DNA of 42,157 nt from Rickettsiales endosymbiont of Peranema trichophorum. GTDB taxonomy: Bacteria; Pseudomonadota; Alphaproteobacteria; Rickettsiales; Midichloriaceae. A model generated the notes under the pieces. The model worked only from the letters and a program-made list of their open reading frames with translations, was not told the origin of the DNA and ran no database searches. The stretch lies in NCBI RefSeq assembly GCF_004210275.1, contig NZ_SCFA01000002.1, forward strand, positions 1 to 42,157, written 5' to 3'. The position numbers were made by a program, and so were the translations under genes. The stretch's first letter is position 1; each line of letters starts with the position of its first letter. Of the stretch, positions 16,975 through 25,146 are shown piece by piece.

Positions 16975-17439
16975 CTATAAATTGCGTGCTGCGTTCAGTA
17001 CATCCTGGGCATGTCCCGTAATTGAAACGTTCGGCCATACTTTCTGAACCAAACCAGTCCTATCTATTAAGAAAGTCGTTCTAACTATACCATTGTACTT
17101 TTTGCCCATAAAGCTTTTCTCCTGGTATACTCCGTAGCGCTCACATACATCCGACTCAGAATCAGATGCCAACAAAAAAGGTAGCGTACACTTGTTTGCA
17201 AACTGTATATGACTTTTGACAGAGTCTTTAGAGATACCAATGACTTCCGTATCATACCTAGCAAATTCATCCATTAGATCTCTAAAATCCTTCGCTTCAA
17301 GAGTGCAACCCGGAGTATTGTCCTTTGGATAAAAATATAGGACGACATTCCTGCCTCTGAAGCCCGACAGAGATACAGTAGCACCATCGGCAACTGGTAA
17401 GGTAAAATCTGGAGCTAGCTCACCTTCTTTAATGTACAT
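16975..17439 (-). CDS. bcp: Thioredoxin-dependent peroxiredoxin (Bcp/PrxQ)
   Basis: This enzyme reduces hydrogen peroxide and organic peroxides in the cytoplasm. The 154 residues show the AhpC/TSA thioredoxin fold with [15 protein letters not shown], the peroxidatic cysteine being C45. The resolving cysteine found five residues later in E. coli Bcp (C50) is lysine here. C84, in the helix after SHIQFANK, occupies the position used as resolving cysteine in some other PrxQ enzymes, and C99 is a further candidate. ATG at 17439 is the natural start. TTGCAA and TAACAT (17497-17470, minus strand, 16-base spacer) may be its promoter. Neighbours tpiA and DUF2628 are on the same strand. Confidence 0.92.
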   Translation of the reverse strand: MYIKEGELAPDFTLPVADGATVSLSGFRGRNVVLYFYPKDNTPGCTLEAKDFRDLMDEFARYDTEVIGISKDSVKSHIQFANKCTLPFLLASDSESDVCERYGVYQEKSFMGKKYNGIVRTTFLIDRTGLVQKVWPNVSITGHAQDVLNAARNL

Positions 17440-17561
17440 ATATAAACTTTGGTTTCTACACTACTAGCTATGTTACACTATTCTCAGAATATTGCAAGTA
17501 GGGTATACAATATACGACAGCCAGTGTATGTGTATTCAGATTTACGTCAAGATCCAGACGA

Positions 17562-18284
17562 TCACATAGCAAGCGCTAATGATGCGTATATTTCCTTAAA
17601 GCTTTCAAAGTTCAGTGATGCCTTACCAACTAGAAAGCCCCCTATTCTGTTGCATTTCATCAGCTCGTGGCAGTTGTGTGCATTTACAGACCCTCCGTAC
17701 AAGACCGACACATCTCCACCGACTAGATGCTCTATATGCTTGACAACCTCTTCTACGTCATCAACCGTAGGAATCACACCTGTTCCTATGGACCACACCG
17801 GCTCGTATGCTACTGTCATCTTCCTTACACCCTGTATTGCAGCCTCACTAATTTGTTCCATAATTACACTGAGAGTTTTGCCTTCTTTCCTGTCTTCCAT
17901 ACTCTCACCTACACATACAATGGGATGCAACCCCTCGTCCAGTACCATTCTCAATTTAGAAGCGATATGACCACTTGTTTCGTTATAGCTTCGCTTTCTT
18001 TCCGAGTGCCCTAAAATAACGTATTTACAGCCACTTTCCCTCAACATTGCAGCACTTACATCTCCTGTGTGACTTGGTGCATTATGCATTGAACAGTCCT
18101 GAGCTCCTAGAAATACAGAGCTCCCCTCTATCACTTGATTGATAGCATGTAGGTAAGGAAATGATGGACAAATCACACTTCTAACGTTTTTACGCAACGA
18201 AATACCGACGATTTCATCCGCCAACTTTTCCAAAACGGACAACCCAGAACTCATTTTCCAGTTTGCAACTAACAACTTCCTCAT
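17562..18284 (-). CDS. tpiA: Triosephosphate isomerase
   Basis: TpiA interconverts dihydroxyacetone phosphate and glyceraldehyde-3-phosphate. The 240-residue barrel keeps every catalytic residue: K10 (ANWKM), H93 (ILGHSERK), E161 (AYEPVWSIGTG), and the phosphate-binding LYGGSVN and FLVGKASL loops. Relatives usually have A rather than S after EPVW. It is slightly shorter than the usual 250 residues. In reduced Rickettsiales that lack full glycolysis this enzyme often remains for phospholipid precursor supply; whether that holds here is not visible. ATG at 18284 is the first in frame. It is transcribed divergently from lptC across a 500-base gap. Confidence 0.95.
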   Translation of the reverse strand: MRKLLVANWKMSSGLSVLEKLADEIVGISLRKNVRSVICPSFPYLHAINQVIEGSSVFLGAQDCSMHNAPSHTGDVSAAMLRESGCKYVILGHSERKRSYNETSGHIASKLRMVLDEGLHPIVCVGESMEDRKEGKTLSVIMEQISEAAIQGVRKMTVAYEPVWSIGTGVIPTVDDVEEVVKHIEHLVGGDVSVLYGGSVNAHNCHELMKCNRIGGFLVGKASLNFESFKEIYASLALAM

Positions 18285-18470
18285 AGCGCTAACATTACAG
18301 TGTTAAGTTTACTACTTCCGAACACTCACATTGCACACTAAGACATCTAAAATGTCAACACCACTTTTTTATTTCAAAGCCTTGGTACTTCAGAGACTAT
18401 CAGCAAGTTAATTGGAACGAACAGAATTCGCACAGAAGTTGTCTGTTAAGTTGCTGGAAAAGGGAGAGCG

Positions 18471-18640
18471 GGCATTACAAAAAAGGGGCGGCGATGACAG
18501 AGGAGGGAGTGGGAGTGATAAAGGAATGTCCCAGAATGCCAAAAGAGAGAGGTGCGGGAGTAGCAAAGGAGTAGTACAGAAGTGGCAAAAGAGGGGGGCT
18601 GAGCGACAAAGGAGAAGCGGTGATGACAAAGGGAAAGCTC
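18471..18640. repeat. Purine-rich degenerate repeat segment
   Basis: On the plus strand three related units can be aligned, each with a CAAAA(G) block followed by a G-rich run and a CA(A/G)AGGAG-type block; the CAAAA starts lie near 18477, 18539 and 18584. GGCGGCGATGACAGAGG (18488-18504) and AGCGGTGATGACAAAGG (18616-18632) agree at 14 of 17 positions. The segment is almost free of pyrimidine runs, unlike the AT-rich flanks. It may be a decayed repetitive element of the kind scattered between genes in Rickettsiales. Only one locus is visible, so family status is unproven. Confidence 0.5.
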
Positions 18641-18730
18641 TGGATTATCACGCGATGTGTACAAATCAAGATTTGGTCTGATACAATAGAAAGCATTTTC
18701 ATAAAAAATGAAATATGCTATATTTTTGAT

Positions 18731-18760
18731 TTGAATACTTAAGTGTTAAACAAGTATCAT
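18731..18760 (+). promoter_or_regulatory. Promoter for lptC-rlmB
   Basis: TTGAAT (18731-18736) and TATCAT (18755-18760) are 18 bases apart and would start transcription about 20 bases before the lptC ATG. Judged by eye. Confidence 0.4.
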
Positions 18761-18787
18761 AAATCCACCTATACTGTCAGCAAATAA

Positions 18788-19381
18788 ATGGCCAGCAAAA
18801 AATACAGCATAGTCGTTCAATGTAGCAAACTTTTGTTAATTGGCCTGTTGTTACTCACATTGTCACACGTTTTTGTAATACCGTTGTTTTACAGTACTCC
18901 TGATAGAGTTGGTATAGAGCAAGGTGAAGTCGTACAATCCATTGAAAACAAAGTGACATCCCCAAGACTCTACGGTAGAGACATAAGAGGACGTCCATAC
19001 GAGGTCACCGCAGAGTACGCTGTACACCTAGATCAAAACCAAATGAAATTGTATAAAATCATGGGGTATATAGGATTTGAAAACCCCCACAGGGTATATT
19101 CAATATCAAGCGACGTTGGAGAAACCAAAATCAATTCAAATGTAGTTGATTTGTCCGGTAATGTCAGACTTTCCGGAGATGATGGTTACGTTGTTACAAC
19201 CGAAAAGGTCACCATTGATTGCGTCAGATCAGCTCTATACACTCAGTCAGGCGTCACTTTAAAATGGAATGGCGGCACATTAAAGGCAGGTAAGCTAGAT
19301 ATTCCAGCTGGCTCTCGCACGTTGATCTTTAAAGGCCCAATTCAAGTACAGTTAACAAACGGTAAATCTCAAAGCAGGTGA
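18788..19381 (+). CDS. lptC: LPS export system protein LptC
   Basis: LptC is a bitopic protein that passes lipopolysaccharide from the LptBFG transporter to periplasmic LptA. The 197 residues start with one membrane helix (about 14-34, LLLIGLLLLTLSHVFVIPLFY). A beta-jellyroll-like domain follows with family features: SPRLYGRDIRGRPYEVTAEYA, DLSGNVRLSGDDGYVVTTEKV, then a conserved GTLKAGKLDI stretch. Length and layout fit the family. No lptA or lptB is adjacent; rlmB follows after 20 bases. Its presence suggests the organism exports LPS, which Anaplasmataceae do not. Family sequences are very divergent, so this call rests on pattern and topology. Confidence 0.78.
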   Translation: MASKKYSIVVQCSKLLLIGLLLLTLSHVFVIPLFYSTPDRVGIEQGEVVQSIENKVTSPRLYGRDIRGRPYEVTAEYAVHLDQNQMKLYKIMGYIGFENPHRVYSISSDVGETKINSNVVDLSGNVRLSGDDGYVVTTEKVTIDCVRSALYTQSGVTLKWNGGTLKAGKLDIPAGSRTLIFKGPIQVQLTNGKSQSR

Positions 19382-19401
19382 TACCAAATTGAGGAACGAA
19401 C

Positions 19402-20199
19402 ATGAGCGACTCAAAAAAAACAATGGTGAGACTCAGTTGTAAGAATAAGACTCAGAGTCAGAATCCATCAGCAGAGTACGTAATATACGGTAAGCATGCT
19501 GTAACCGCAGCTTTACTCAATACAAAGAGAGGATGCAAAGAGCTGTGGATCACACAGAACGTAATGAGTGACCTTCAAAATACCATCCAATTATCAAGAA
19601 TACGTCCTAATCTCAGGACGAACCTGGTATCTACTCGGGAATTTGCTCAAATATTCCCAAACTCTGAGGGAAGTAGGTGCATAGCACTAAGAGTTACAAG
19701 CCTTGCACAGCCTAAACTTAGCGATCTCCTAGATACTTTGCAAAATAAGCGTTCAACTATCATACTTCTCGATCAAGTCAATGATCCTCAGAACCTTGGT
19801 GCAGTCCTTAGAACCGCTCTAGCTTTTGAATCCGATGCTATAATAGTCCCAAAAGATAACTCTGCAAATGATAGCGGTACTGTTGCAAAGGTAGCATCTG
19901 GTGCCTTGGAATTGGTACCACTCGTTACAGTCAGCAACTTAAGCAACGCTATCATCCAATTAAAAGAACATGGTTTTTGGATCATAGGGCTAGATGCACA
20001 TTGTAATGCTGACATTACAACACTGCATCAATTTGAAAAGGTAGGATTGGTCTTTGGTAATGAAGGGGAAGGAATGAGAAGGCTCACAAGAGACAATTGT
20101 GACATTTTGAGCAAAATCAAAATCTCGTCCAAAATGGAAAGCCTAAATTTATCAACATCCGTGGCTATCGCCCTGTACGAACGCTACAGCAAGCAATAA
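19402..20199 (+). CDS. rlmB: SpoU-family rRNA 2'-O-methyltransferase (RlmB/TrmH-like)
   Basis: SAM-dependent methyltransferases of the SPOUT class methylate ribose 2'-OH; the RlmB group acts at G2251 of 23S rRNA. The 265 residues begin with a substrate-binding domain (YVIYGKHAVTAALLN) and continue with the knotted catalytic domain: LLDQVNDPQNLGAVLRTALAF, the GLVFGNEGEGMRRL motif and a final KISSKMESLNLSTSVAIALYE, which together hold the three SPOUT motifs. GAGG lies about 8 bases before the ATG. It ends 11 bases from the stop of the convergent grpE. RlmB is likelier than a tRNA enzyme because of the N-terminal domain, but the target is not proven. Confidence 0.88.
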   Translation: MSDSKKTMVRLSCKNKTQSQNPSAEYVIYGKHAVTAALLNTKRGCKELWITQNVMSDLQNTIQLSRIRPNLRTNLVSTREFAQIFPNSEGSRCIALRVTSLAQPKLSDLLDTLQNKRSTIILLDQVNDPQNLGAVLRTALAFESDAIIVPKDNSANDSGTVAKVASGALELVPLVTVSNLSNAIIQLKEHGFWIIGLDAHCNADITTLHQFEKVGLVFGNEGEGMRRLTRDNCDILSKIKISSKMESLNLSTSVAIALYERYSKQ

Positions 20200-20210
20200 C
20201 CGTACGCACA

Positions 20211-20978
20211 TCAGCTTGACGAACGCTTTGCGATCGCCACAAGCGCAGGAGACAGCAGCCTATCTTTGATTGTGTACCCAGCCCGTATCACCTGGACTAC
20301 AGTTCCTTCAGGATGCTCAGATGTGTCGACCTGTAGTACCGCTTGATGCACATTGTGATCAAACAGTTGATGCATAGGATATATCCGACTGATATCATAC
20401 TTTTGAAATATGTTTGTAAGCGTATTTTTTGTTAATTCAATACCGTCAACAACTGCCCTGAGCATTGGTACAGCTTCAGTACCCTCAACCCTAACACTCT
20501 CCAGCGCACGATACATATTTTCCAGTACATCAATTAGGTCCCTCGCAAAGTTAGTCACAGCATATTTTTTCGCCTCATCCAGCTCCCTTGCCGCTCTTTT
20601 TCGTACGTTCTCGTTCTCAGCTTTTTCACGAAGAAGAGACTCACGCACATCCTTTAAATCCTGTTCTAGCTGGAGAGCCCTACTGCGTATACCATCCTTG
20701 TCAGCTTGCTCACGAATGAGCAGTTCATGCATCTCCTTCACGTCCTTTTCTATCTGCACAACCTTCTGTTGTAAATTCTCGTTTGCACCATTGCCATGCG
20801 TAAAAAGACCATGCATCTCTTTCAAGTGTGCACCTATCTTGTTTGCGTTCTGAATTAAGACATTCGCTACCTCTCCTTGAACACGAGCGGTCTCATTTGC
20901 AACGAGCTCTAAAATGTCAAGATTATCTTTATCTTCAACAGTTTGCTCGTTCTCGTAATGCTTGTAATTGTCTACCAT
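20211..20978 (-). CDS. grpE: GrpE nucleotide exchange factor with lengthened coiled coil
   Basis: GrpE releases ADP from DnaK. The C-terminal part is canonical: a long helix (ARELDEAKKYAVTNFARDLIDVLENMYRAL), then the beta domain with HQAVLQVDTSEHPEGTVVQVIRAGYTIKDRLLSPALVAI. The protein is about 255 residues against the usual 180-210. The excess lies in the N-terminal coiled coil, where three consecutive 28-residue units align (residues 47-74, 75-102, 103-130). I chose ATG at 20978, preceded by GAGGG about 5 bases upstream; a TTG at 20990 would add four residues. It is convergent with rlmB and lies 32 bases after dnaB on the same strand. No heat-shock promoter was recognised. Confidence 0.94.
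   Translation of the reverse strand: MVDNYKHYENEQTVEDKDNLDILELVANETARVQGEVANVLIQNANKIGAHLKEMHGLFTHGNGANENLQQKVVQIEKDVKEMHELLIREQADKDGIRSRALQLEQDLKDVRESLLREKAENENVRKRAARELDEAKKYAVTNFARDLIDVLENMYRALESVRVEGTEAVPMLRAVVDGIELTKNTLTNIFQKYDISRIYPMHQLFDHNVHQAVLQVDTSEHPEGTVVQVIRAGYTIKDRLLSPALVAIAKRSSS
20589..20840 (-). repeat. Three 84-bp in-frame repeats within grpE
   Basis: Three adjacent 84-bp blocks (20840-20757, 20756-20673, 20672-20589) encode 28-residue units. Units two and three are the closest; they share Q-[IL]-E-[KQ]-D-[VL]-K and [IL]-R-E-[QK]-A at equal positions and also match clearly as DNA, for example around TCAGCTT and CTCACGAA. Unit one is more decayed but keeps the KEMH block of unit two at the same place. 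Twenty-eight residues equal four heptads, so added units keep the coiled coil in register. Confidence 0.75.
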
Positions 20979-21010
20979 TGTATCCCTCAATTAATATATG
21001 AACCATTTCA

Positions 21011-22501
21011 TCATATAGATGCTTCATTTCCAACACGTTTGACATCCAAGTTCGCAAATGAAGTGAAATCAGAATCAAATCTTAGAAAGACACTACCAAC
21101 AGGACCGTTTCTTTGCTTTGATATCATTATTTCAGCTATATTCTTTATTGGCTCTAGTTTTGTTTGCCACTCTCTTCTCTTTTCTTCCTCACTTGGCTTC
21201 TTTCTTTCCATATAGTACTCTTCCCTATAGATGAACATGACTACATCGGCATCCTGTTCAATGTTACCACTCTCTCTTAGATCAGACAACTGCGGCTTTT
21301 TATCCTCCCTAGACTCCACCGCCCTAGATAATTGGGATAGAGCTATCACAGGCACTTCCAACTCCTTCGCTATAGCCTTCAGACCCTGTGATATCTCCCC
21401 TATTTCGTTTACTCTATTCTCAGCAGTGCCTTTACTTGTCATAAGCTGTAGGTAATCAACAATTATCAAGCCTAAGTTGTGTTGCCTTCTTAGCCTACGG
21501 GCTTTGGTCCTTAAAGCAGATATAGAAAGTGCAGCAGTGTCGTCTATAAATATGGGAAGCTCATTTAAATAGCTACTTTCCCTTGAAAGTGCAACGAAGT
21601 CCTCCTTCCCTATGCTACACAATCTGATTTTTGTGCCTCTTACCTTACTTCTCATCGACAGCATTCTAGTCACAATTTGCTCAGCAGACATTTCCAAAGA
21701 GAAAATTCCAACAGACTTAGGCTTCTCTTTGCTTGCTTTGGACTCACCCAACAATCTATCAGCTGCGTTTAATCCAATGTTTACAGCAAGTGACGTTTTA
21801 CCCATCGATGGTCTTGCAGCTATTATAATCAAGTCCGATGGATGCATACCTCCAATGTAGTTATCAAGCTCAACAAAACCAGTAGGTACACCATTTACTT
21901 TGTGCCCCTTTTTCATTGCCGTTGACAACTGCTGAAGAGTATTGTGCAGAACGTTTCTGATGTGTGACAGTCTGCTATTATAAGTGCCCCTTATGGCGAG
22001 CTCAAATAGTTTCTGCTCCGCCGCTTCAATTTGAGCTTCCGCTCCTTTTTTTAGATTTTCCTCAAATGAGTCATTTACTATGTCTTCACCAATCTGTATC
22101 AACATGCGTCTGATTGCGGTTTCGTATATCACCCTCGCAAAGGACTCTACGTTGATGATTGAAGTAGCCGCTGCAGAGAGCTTCACCAGATAATCAAAGC
22201 CTCCCACACCAAGCTCCTTCAATGTTTCGTCCTGGTCTAAAAGACTTTTTAAAGTAATAGGGTTGGCTATCAAGTTTCTATCAATCAAATGAATGATATT
22301 TTGATATATCTTTGCATGCAACGGAAGGTAGAAATGCTCCTGTAATAGGAAGTCCCCTATTTTATTGAAGTACTCGTTGTTATTTAACAATGCACCAAGC
22401 AACCCTTGCTCCGCATTAATGTTGTGTGGCATCTCTCTAGATTGCTTTGCTGCAACAGGATCAGCAACGTTATTGATGCTATTCAGTATACCTTCGATCA
22501 T
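21011..22501 (-). CDS. dnaB: Replicative DNA helicase DnaB
   Basis: DnaB is the hexameric 5'-3' helicase of the replication fork. The N-terminal primase-interaction domain (PHNINAEQGLLGALLNNNEYF onward) is followed by a linker and the RecA-like C-terminal domain. That domain has Walker A ARPSMGKTS (about 229-237), LGIIVDYLQLM-type Walker B, ALSQLSRAVESR, and SDLRESGNIEQDADVV near the end. There is no intein. ATG at 22501 gives 496 residues; a GTG at 22519 would add six. The dnaB-grpE order may reflect cotranscription. Chromosomal, core replication. Confidence 0.96.
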   Translation of the reverse strand: MIEGILNSINNVADPVAAKQSREMPHNINAEQGLLGALLNNNEYFNKIGDFLLQEHFYLPLHAKIYQNIIHLIDRNLIANPITLKSLLDQDETLKELGVGGFDYLVKLSAAATSIINVESFARVIYETAIRRMLIQIGEDIVNDSFEENLKKGAEAQIEAAEQKLFELAIRGTYNSRLSHIRNVLHNTLQQLSTAMKKGHKVNGVPTGFVELDNYIGGMHPSDLIIIAARPSMGKTSLAVNIGLNAADRLLGESKASKEKPKSVGIFSLEMSAEQIVTRMLSMRSKVRGTKIRLCSIGKEDFVALSRESSYLNELPIFIDDTAALSISALRTKARRLRRQHNLGLIIVDYLQLMTSKGTAENRVNEIGEISQGLKAIAKELEVPVIALSQLSRAVESREDKKPQLSDLRESGNIEQDADVVMFIYREEYYMERKKPSEEEKRREWQTKLEPIKNIAEIMISKQRNGPVGSVFLRFDSDFTSFANLDVKRVGNEASI

Positions 22502-22544
22502 CTTATTTTCTCTGTACACCGTATCTGTTGGTTATAACCATAAC

Positions 22545-23327
22545 TTATGCAACACTAGCTTTGTTAAAAAGAGTAAAGAAGTTATCTGTAGTTACATTAC
22601 AGATTGTATCGTATGGTTCATTCCTTAAATTTGCAAGAAAAGATGCGATATGCTTCACAAAACTAGGCTCGTTTCGTTTGCCCCTCATTGGTACAGGTGA
22701 TAGATATGGCGCATCTGTTTCTAACAAAAGCCTTTCCAAAGGTATGTTTGCAAATATTTTCTGCAACTGTTGAGCATTTTTAAATGTCACTATACCAGAA
22801 GCAGAGACGTATAGCCCCATTTCTATCGCCTTTAATGCCAATTCTTCCGTTGAAGCAAAACAATGCAATACCGCACTAAAATCCTTTCTTTTTTTGTGCT
22901 TTATTAAGATATCTATCAAATCAGCATCCGCATTTCTTGAGTGTATAATCAAAGGCATGTTTAGCTCCTGAGCTGCAATAATGTGTTCAACAAACCTTGT
23001 CTTCTGGAGCTCTGTATCAACCTGACTATTATAATAATCCAAACCTACCTCACCTATACCTATCACTTTCTCTGCTTCACACATCCCCATAATAGTATTT
23101 GCTGTCACAGGTAGTGCGCTCAGCTGCTGGGCAGGATGTTGACCTACAGAACAGTATACAAATGGTGCTAACTTTGTAATCTCATATACCTGAGCAAAGT
23201 TTTGAAGATTGGTGCAGATGGTTTGGAGGGCCACTAAACCATCATTCTTGGCATTCTGAAGCACAACCTGAATATCACCCTGAAATTCACTAAAGTCTAG
23301 ATGACAGTGGCTATCTACGAGGGGCAT
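22545..23327 (-). CDS. tatD: TatD-family metal-dependent hydrolase
   Basis: TatD-like enzymes are metal-dependent nucleases of the amidohydrolase type, implicated in DNA repair or RNA turnover. The protein of about 260 residues has the initial metal motif DSHCHLDF, then GIGEVGLDYY, HSRNADADLIDIL, LHCFAS and ETDAPYLSPVPMRGKRNEP, the complete set. I chose ATG at 23327 (MPLVDSHCHL); a TTG at 23348 would extend it by seven residues with no support. It overlaps the end of ihfA by 17 bases and precedes dnaB, so ihfA-tatD-dnaB-grpE may form one transcript. Confidence 0.93.
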   Translation of the reverse strand: MPLVDSHCHLDFSEFQGDIQVVLQNAKNDGLVALQTICTNLQNFAQVYEITKLAPFVYCSVGQHPAQQLSALPVTANTIMGMCEAEKVIGIGEVGLDYYNSQVDTELQKTRFVEHIIAAQELNMPLIIHSRNADADLIDILIKHKKRKDFSAVLHCFASTEELALKAIEMGLYVSASGIVTFKNAQQLQKIFANIPLERLLLETDAPYLSPVPMRGKRNEPSFVKHIASFLANLRNEPYDTICNVTTDNFFTLFNKASVA

Positions 23328-23670
23328 CTGGACGGGAGAATAACACAACTTTTCTATTGATTTGTCTCTTGAGATGCATAGAAGGTTTAAAGCGCAGCAC
23401 TCTACGGGTAGGAACCTTCACCATTTCTCTCGTCTTGGGATTCACACTACACATTTCTTTTTTGGTTTGTACCGTAAAAACACCAAACAAAGATATCTTG
23501 ACTGGCTTGCCACTGTATAGCGATTCTCTCATAAACGATATGATCTGATTAACAATCTCATAAGAACGATTGACGTTACTGTCAATTTGACTACTAATCG
23601 TTTTGGCTAAACTTTCCCTTGTAATTACCAGGCCCTCGGACCCATATTGCTCCTGACGTTCAAAGTACAT
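23311..23670 (-). CDS. ihfA: Integration host factor alpha-like HU/IHF protein
   Basis: IHF bends DNA and assists replication, recombination and promoter function. The 119 residues fit the HU/IHF fold, with the beta-arm and C-terminal signature FGVFTVQTKKEMCSVNPKTR, a proline-containing arm tip, then PTRRVLRFKPSMHLKRQIN. The N terminus is about 15 residues longer than typical IhfA (MYFERQEQYGSEGL), with no other ATG in frame. The IhfA assignment over HU is from the RRVLRFKPS-type end; a second subunit gene is not in the window. A promoter candidate lies at 23716-23744. Confidence 0.85.
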   Translation of the reverse strand: MYFERQEQYGSEGLVITRESLAKTISSQIDSNVNRSYEIVNQIISFMRESLYSGKPVKISLFGVFTVQTKKEMCSVNPKTREMVKVPTRRVLRFKPSMHLKRQINRKVVLFSRPDAPRR

Positions 23671-23715
23671 GACACTACCCTTACTACTAAGAATGATTTA
23701 GTTGAAACAGAGTGT

Positions 23716-23744
23716 ATACTATAGAAAACTTAACACATGATCAA
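23716..23744 (-). promoter_or_regulatory. Promoter upstream of ihfA
   Basis: On the minus strand TTGATC (23744-23739) and TAGTAT (23721-23716) are 17 bases apart, about 45 bases ahead of the ihfA start. It would also serve tatD, dnaB and grpE if these are cotranscribed. Moderate match judged by eye. Confidence 0.4.
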
Positions 23745-23856
23745 TGACATTTTTTGGTTTTGACAACTTTAAATGGAATCAATTGATTTACCTGATTTAT
23801 CGGAACAATAGATGAGGTATCAGACATCTCTAGAGTTGTACAAAAAATCCCACAAG

Positions 23857-25071
23857 TTACGTAAGAAGAGAACAGGCATTTCTTATTCTCCTACAGGCCT
23901 CTCTTAAGTCTTCTTCAGAAAGTGCATATGAAATTCGAAAGAATCCCTCCATGCCAAATTCTATTCCTTGTACAACCGCAACAGACGCATATTCTAGCAG
24001 GTACATGGCGAAATCCGTAGAATTTTCTATAATATTGCCGCTTTGAGCTTTTCTTTTAAAAAAGCCAGAACAATCTGCAAAAATATAGAATGCCCCCTGT
24101 GGCTTGGTGCACTTCATCCCAGGAATATCTTTTAAAGCTTCAAAAGCCAAATCTCTACGGCTTTGAAAGATTGATTTATTTTGGTTGATATGTTGCTTTG
24201 TACCTTTCAATGCTTCTAAAGCGGCGTATTGGGATACAGAACAAGTATTAGAGGTCATCTGCGACTGTATAGTATTAATAGCCTTTATGATCTCTAGATC
24301 CCCAGCACCATAACCTACCCTCCATCCCGTCATACCATACCCTTTTGACATACCGTTCACCATGAATACTCTATCTTTAAGCGACGGCTCCACTTGAGCA
24401 ATAGTATAAAAATCCATTTGATCGTATACCAAATGCTCGTAGATATCGTCGACTATGATATAAACGTGTGGATACTTTAATAAAACTTGCGCTAAGCCAC
24501 ACAACTCTTCCTTGGTATAGACAGCCCCGGTCGGATTGTTTGGAGAATTTAAAATCACACACTTCGTTCGATCCGTAATTGCCGCTTCCAATACCTCTGG
24601 GCGTAGCTTAAAGTTATCCTCCATCTTGCATTCTACAAAAATAGACTTACCCTCCGCTATAGTGACCATTTCTTTGTATGATACCCAGTAAGGAGCTATG
24701 ATTATGACCTCATCCCCTGGATCAACAAGCGCAAATAGTGCGTTAAAGATCACTTGCTTAGCTCCACACCCTACGGTGATTTGCTCTACAGCATATTCCA
24801 GATCGTTCTCCGCTTTAAATTTCTGACATATCGCTGCTTTCAATTCCATGATACCGTCAACAGGTGTATACTTTGTTTTTCCACCATCTATAGCTTCTTT
24901 TCCCTTCTGTTTTATAAAGTCAGGAGTGTCAAAATCCGGCTCCCCTATGCTTAACGATATTATGTCTTTCCCTTCTGCTTTCAGTTTCATCGCTTTTGAT
25001 GTGATCGCTAGTGTTGCTGATGGCTTAATTAAACTGACTCTTTGTGCGAGTTGCAAACTATGTGTATTCAT
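23857..25071 (-). CDS. aspC: Aspartate aminotransferase, class I-beta
   Basis: This PLP enzyme exchanges amino groups between aspartate and 2-oxoglutarate. The 404 residues begin RVSLIKPSATLAITSKAMKL and include SIGEPDFDTP, NSPNNPTG, the PLP lysine K243 in GMSKGYGMTGWRVGY, and the substrate-binding arginine in FFRISYAL. The pattern is that of the thermophile/alphaproteobacterial AspAT subgroup, some members of which also accept prephenate. In a host-dependent cell it would connect oxaloacetate and 2-oxoglutarate with aspartate, and so with the lysine/diaminopimelate branch that uses DapA. No close partner gene. ATG at 25071. Confidence 0.93.
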   Translation of the reverse strand: MNTHSLQLAQRVSLIKPSATLAITSKAMKLKAEGKDIISLSIGEPDFDTPDFIKQKGKEAIDGGKTKYTPVDGIMELKAAICQKFKAENDLEYAVEQITVGCGAKQVIFNALFALVDPGDEVIIIAPYWVSYKEMVTIAEGKSIFVECKMEDNFKLRPEVLEAAITDRTKCVILNSPNNPTGAVYTKEELCGLAQVLLKYPHVYIIVDDIYEHLVYDQMDFYTIAQVEPSLKDRVFMVNGMSKGYGMTGWRVGYGAGDLEIIKAINTIQSQMTSNTCSVSQYAALEALKGTKQHINQNKSIFQSRRDLAFEALKDIPGMKCTKPQGAFYIFADCSGFFKRKAQSGNIIENSTDFAMYLLEYASVAVVQGIEFGMEGFFRISYALSEEDLREACRRIRNACSLLT

Positions 25072-25130
25072 ATCGCTATTTAGTGCCCTACTTTTGATGT
25101 GATGGAGATTACATTCAATGTGTACAAATC

Positions 25131-25146
25131 AATAACTGGAGTTATT
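25131..25146. promoter_or_regulatory. 16-bp palindrome upstream of aspC
   Basis: AATAACT-GG-AGTTATT is a perfect inverted repeat about 60 bases upstream of the aspC ATG. It is compact enough for a dimeric regulator. No regulator is identified and AT-rich palindromes can arise by chance. Confidence 0.25.

Larger units (their letters stand above)
18285..18787. other. Intergenic region between tpiA and lptC
   Basis: About 500 bases divide the divergent genes. The middle (18471-18640) is a purine-rich degenerate repeat listed separately. It keeps several frames open on both strands, but those frames start at TTG or similar, are compositionally biased and resemble no family, so they are not called as genes. 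The right end holds the lptC promoter candidate. Confidence 0.6.

Noticed and set aside
18471-18640. CRISPR array
   Set aside because: Units are degenerate, unequally spaced (62 and 45 bases) and have no unique spacers; no cas gene is present.
18412-18681. Open frame of 89 codons on the plus strand, and overlapping minus-strand frames, in the tpiA-lptC gap
   Set aside because: It begins at TTG, lacks a ribosome site, and its composition follows the purine-rich repeat; several frames are open at once, typical of biased DNA rather than a gene.
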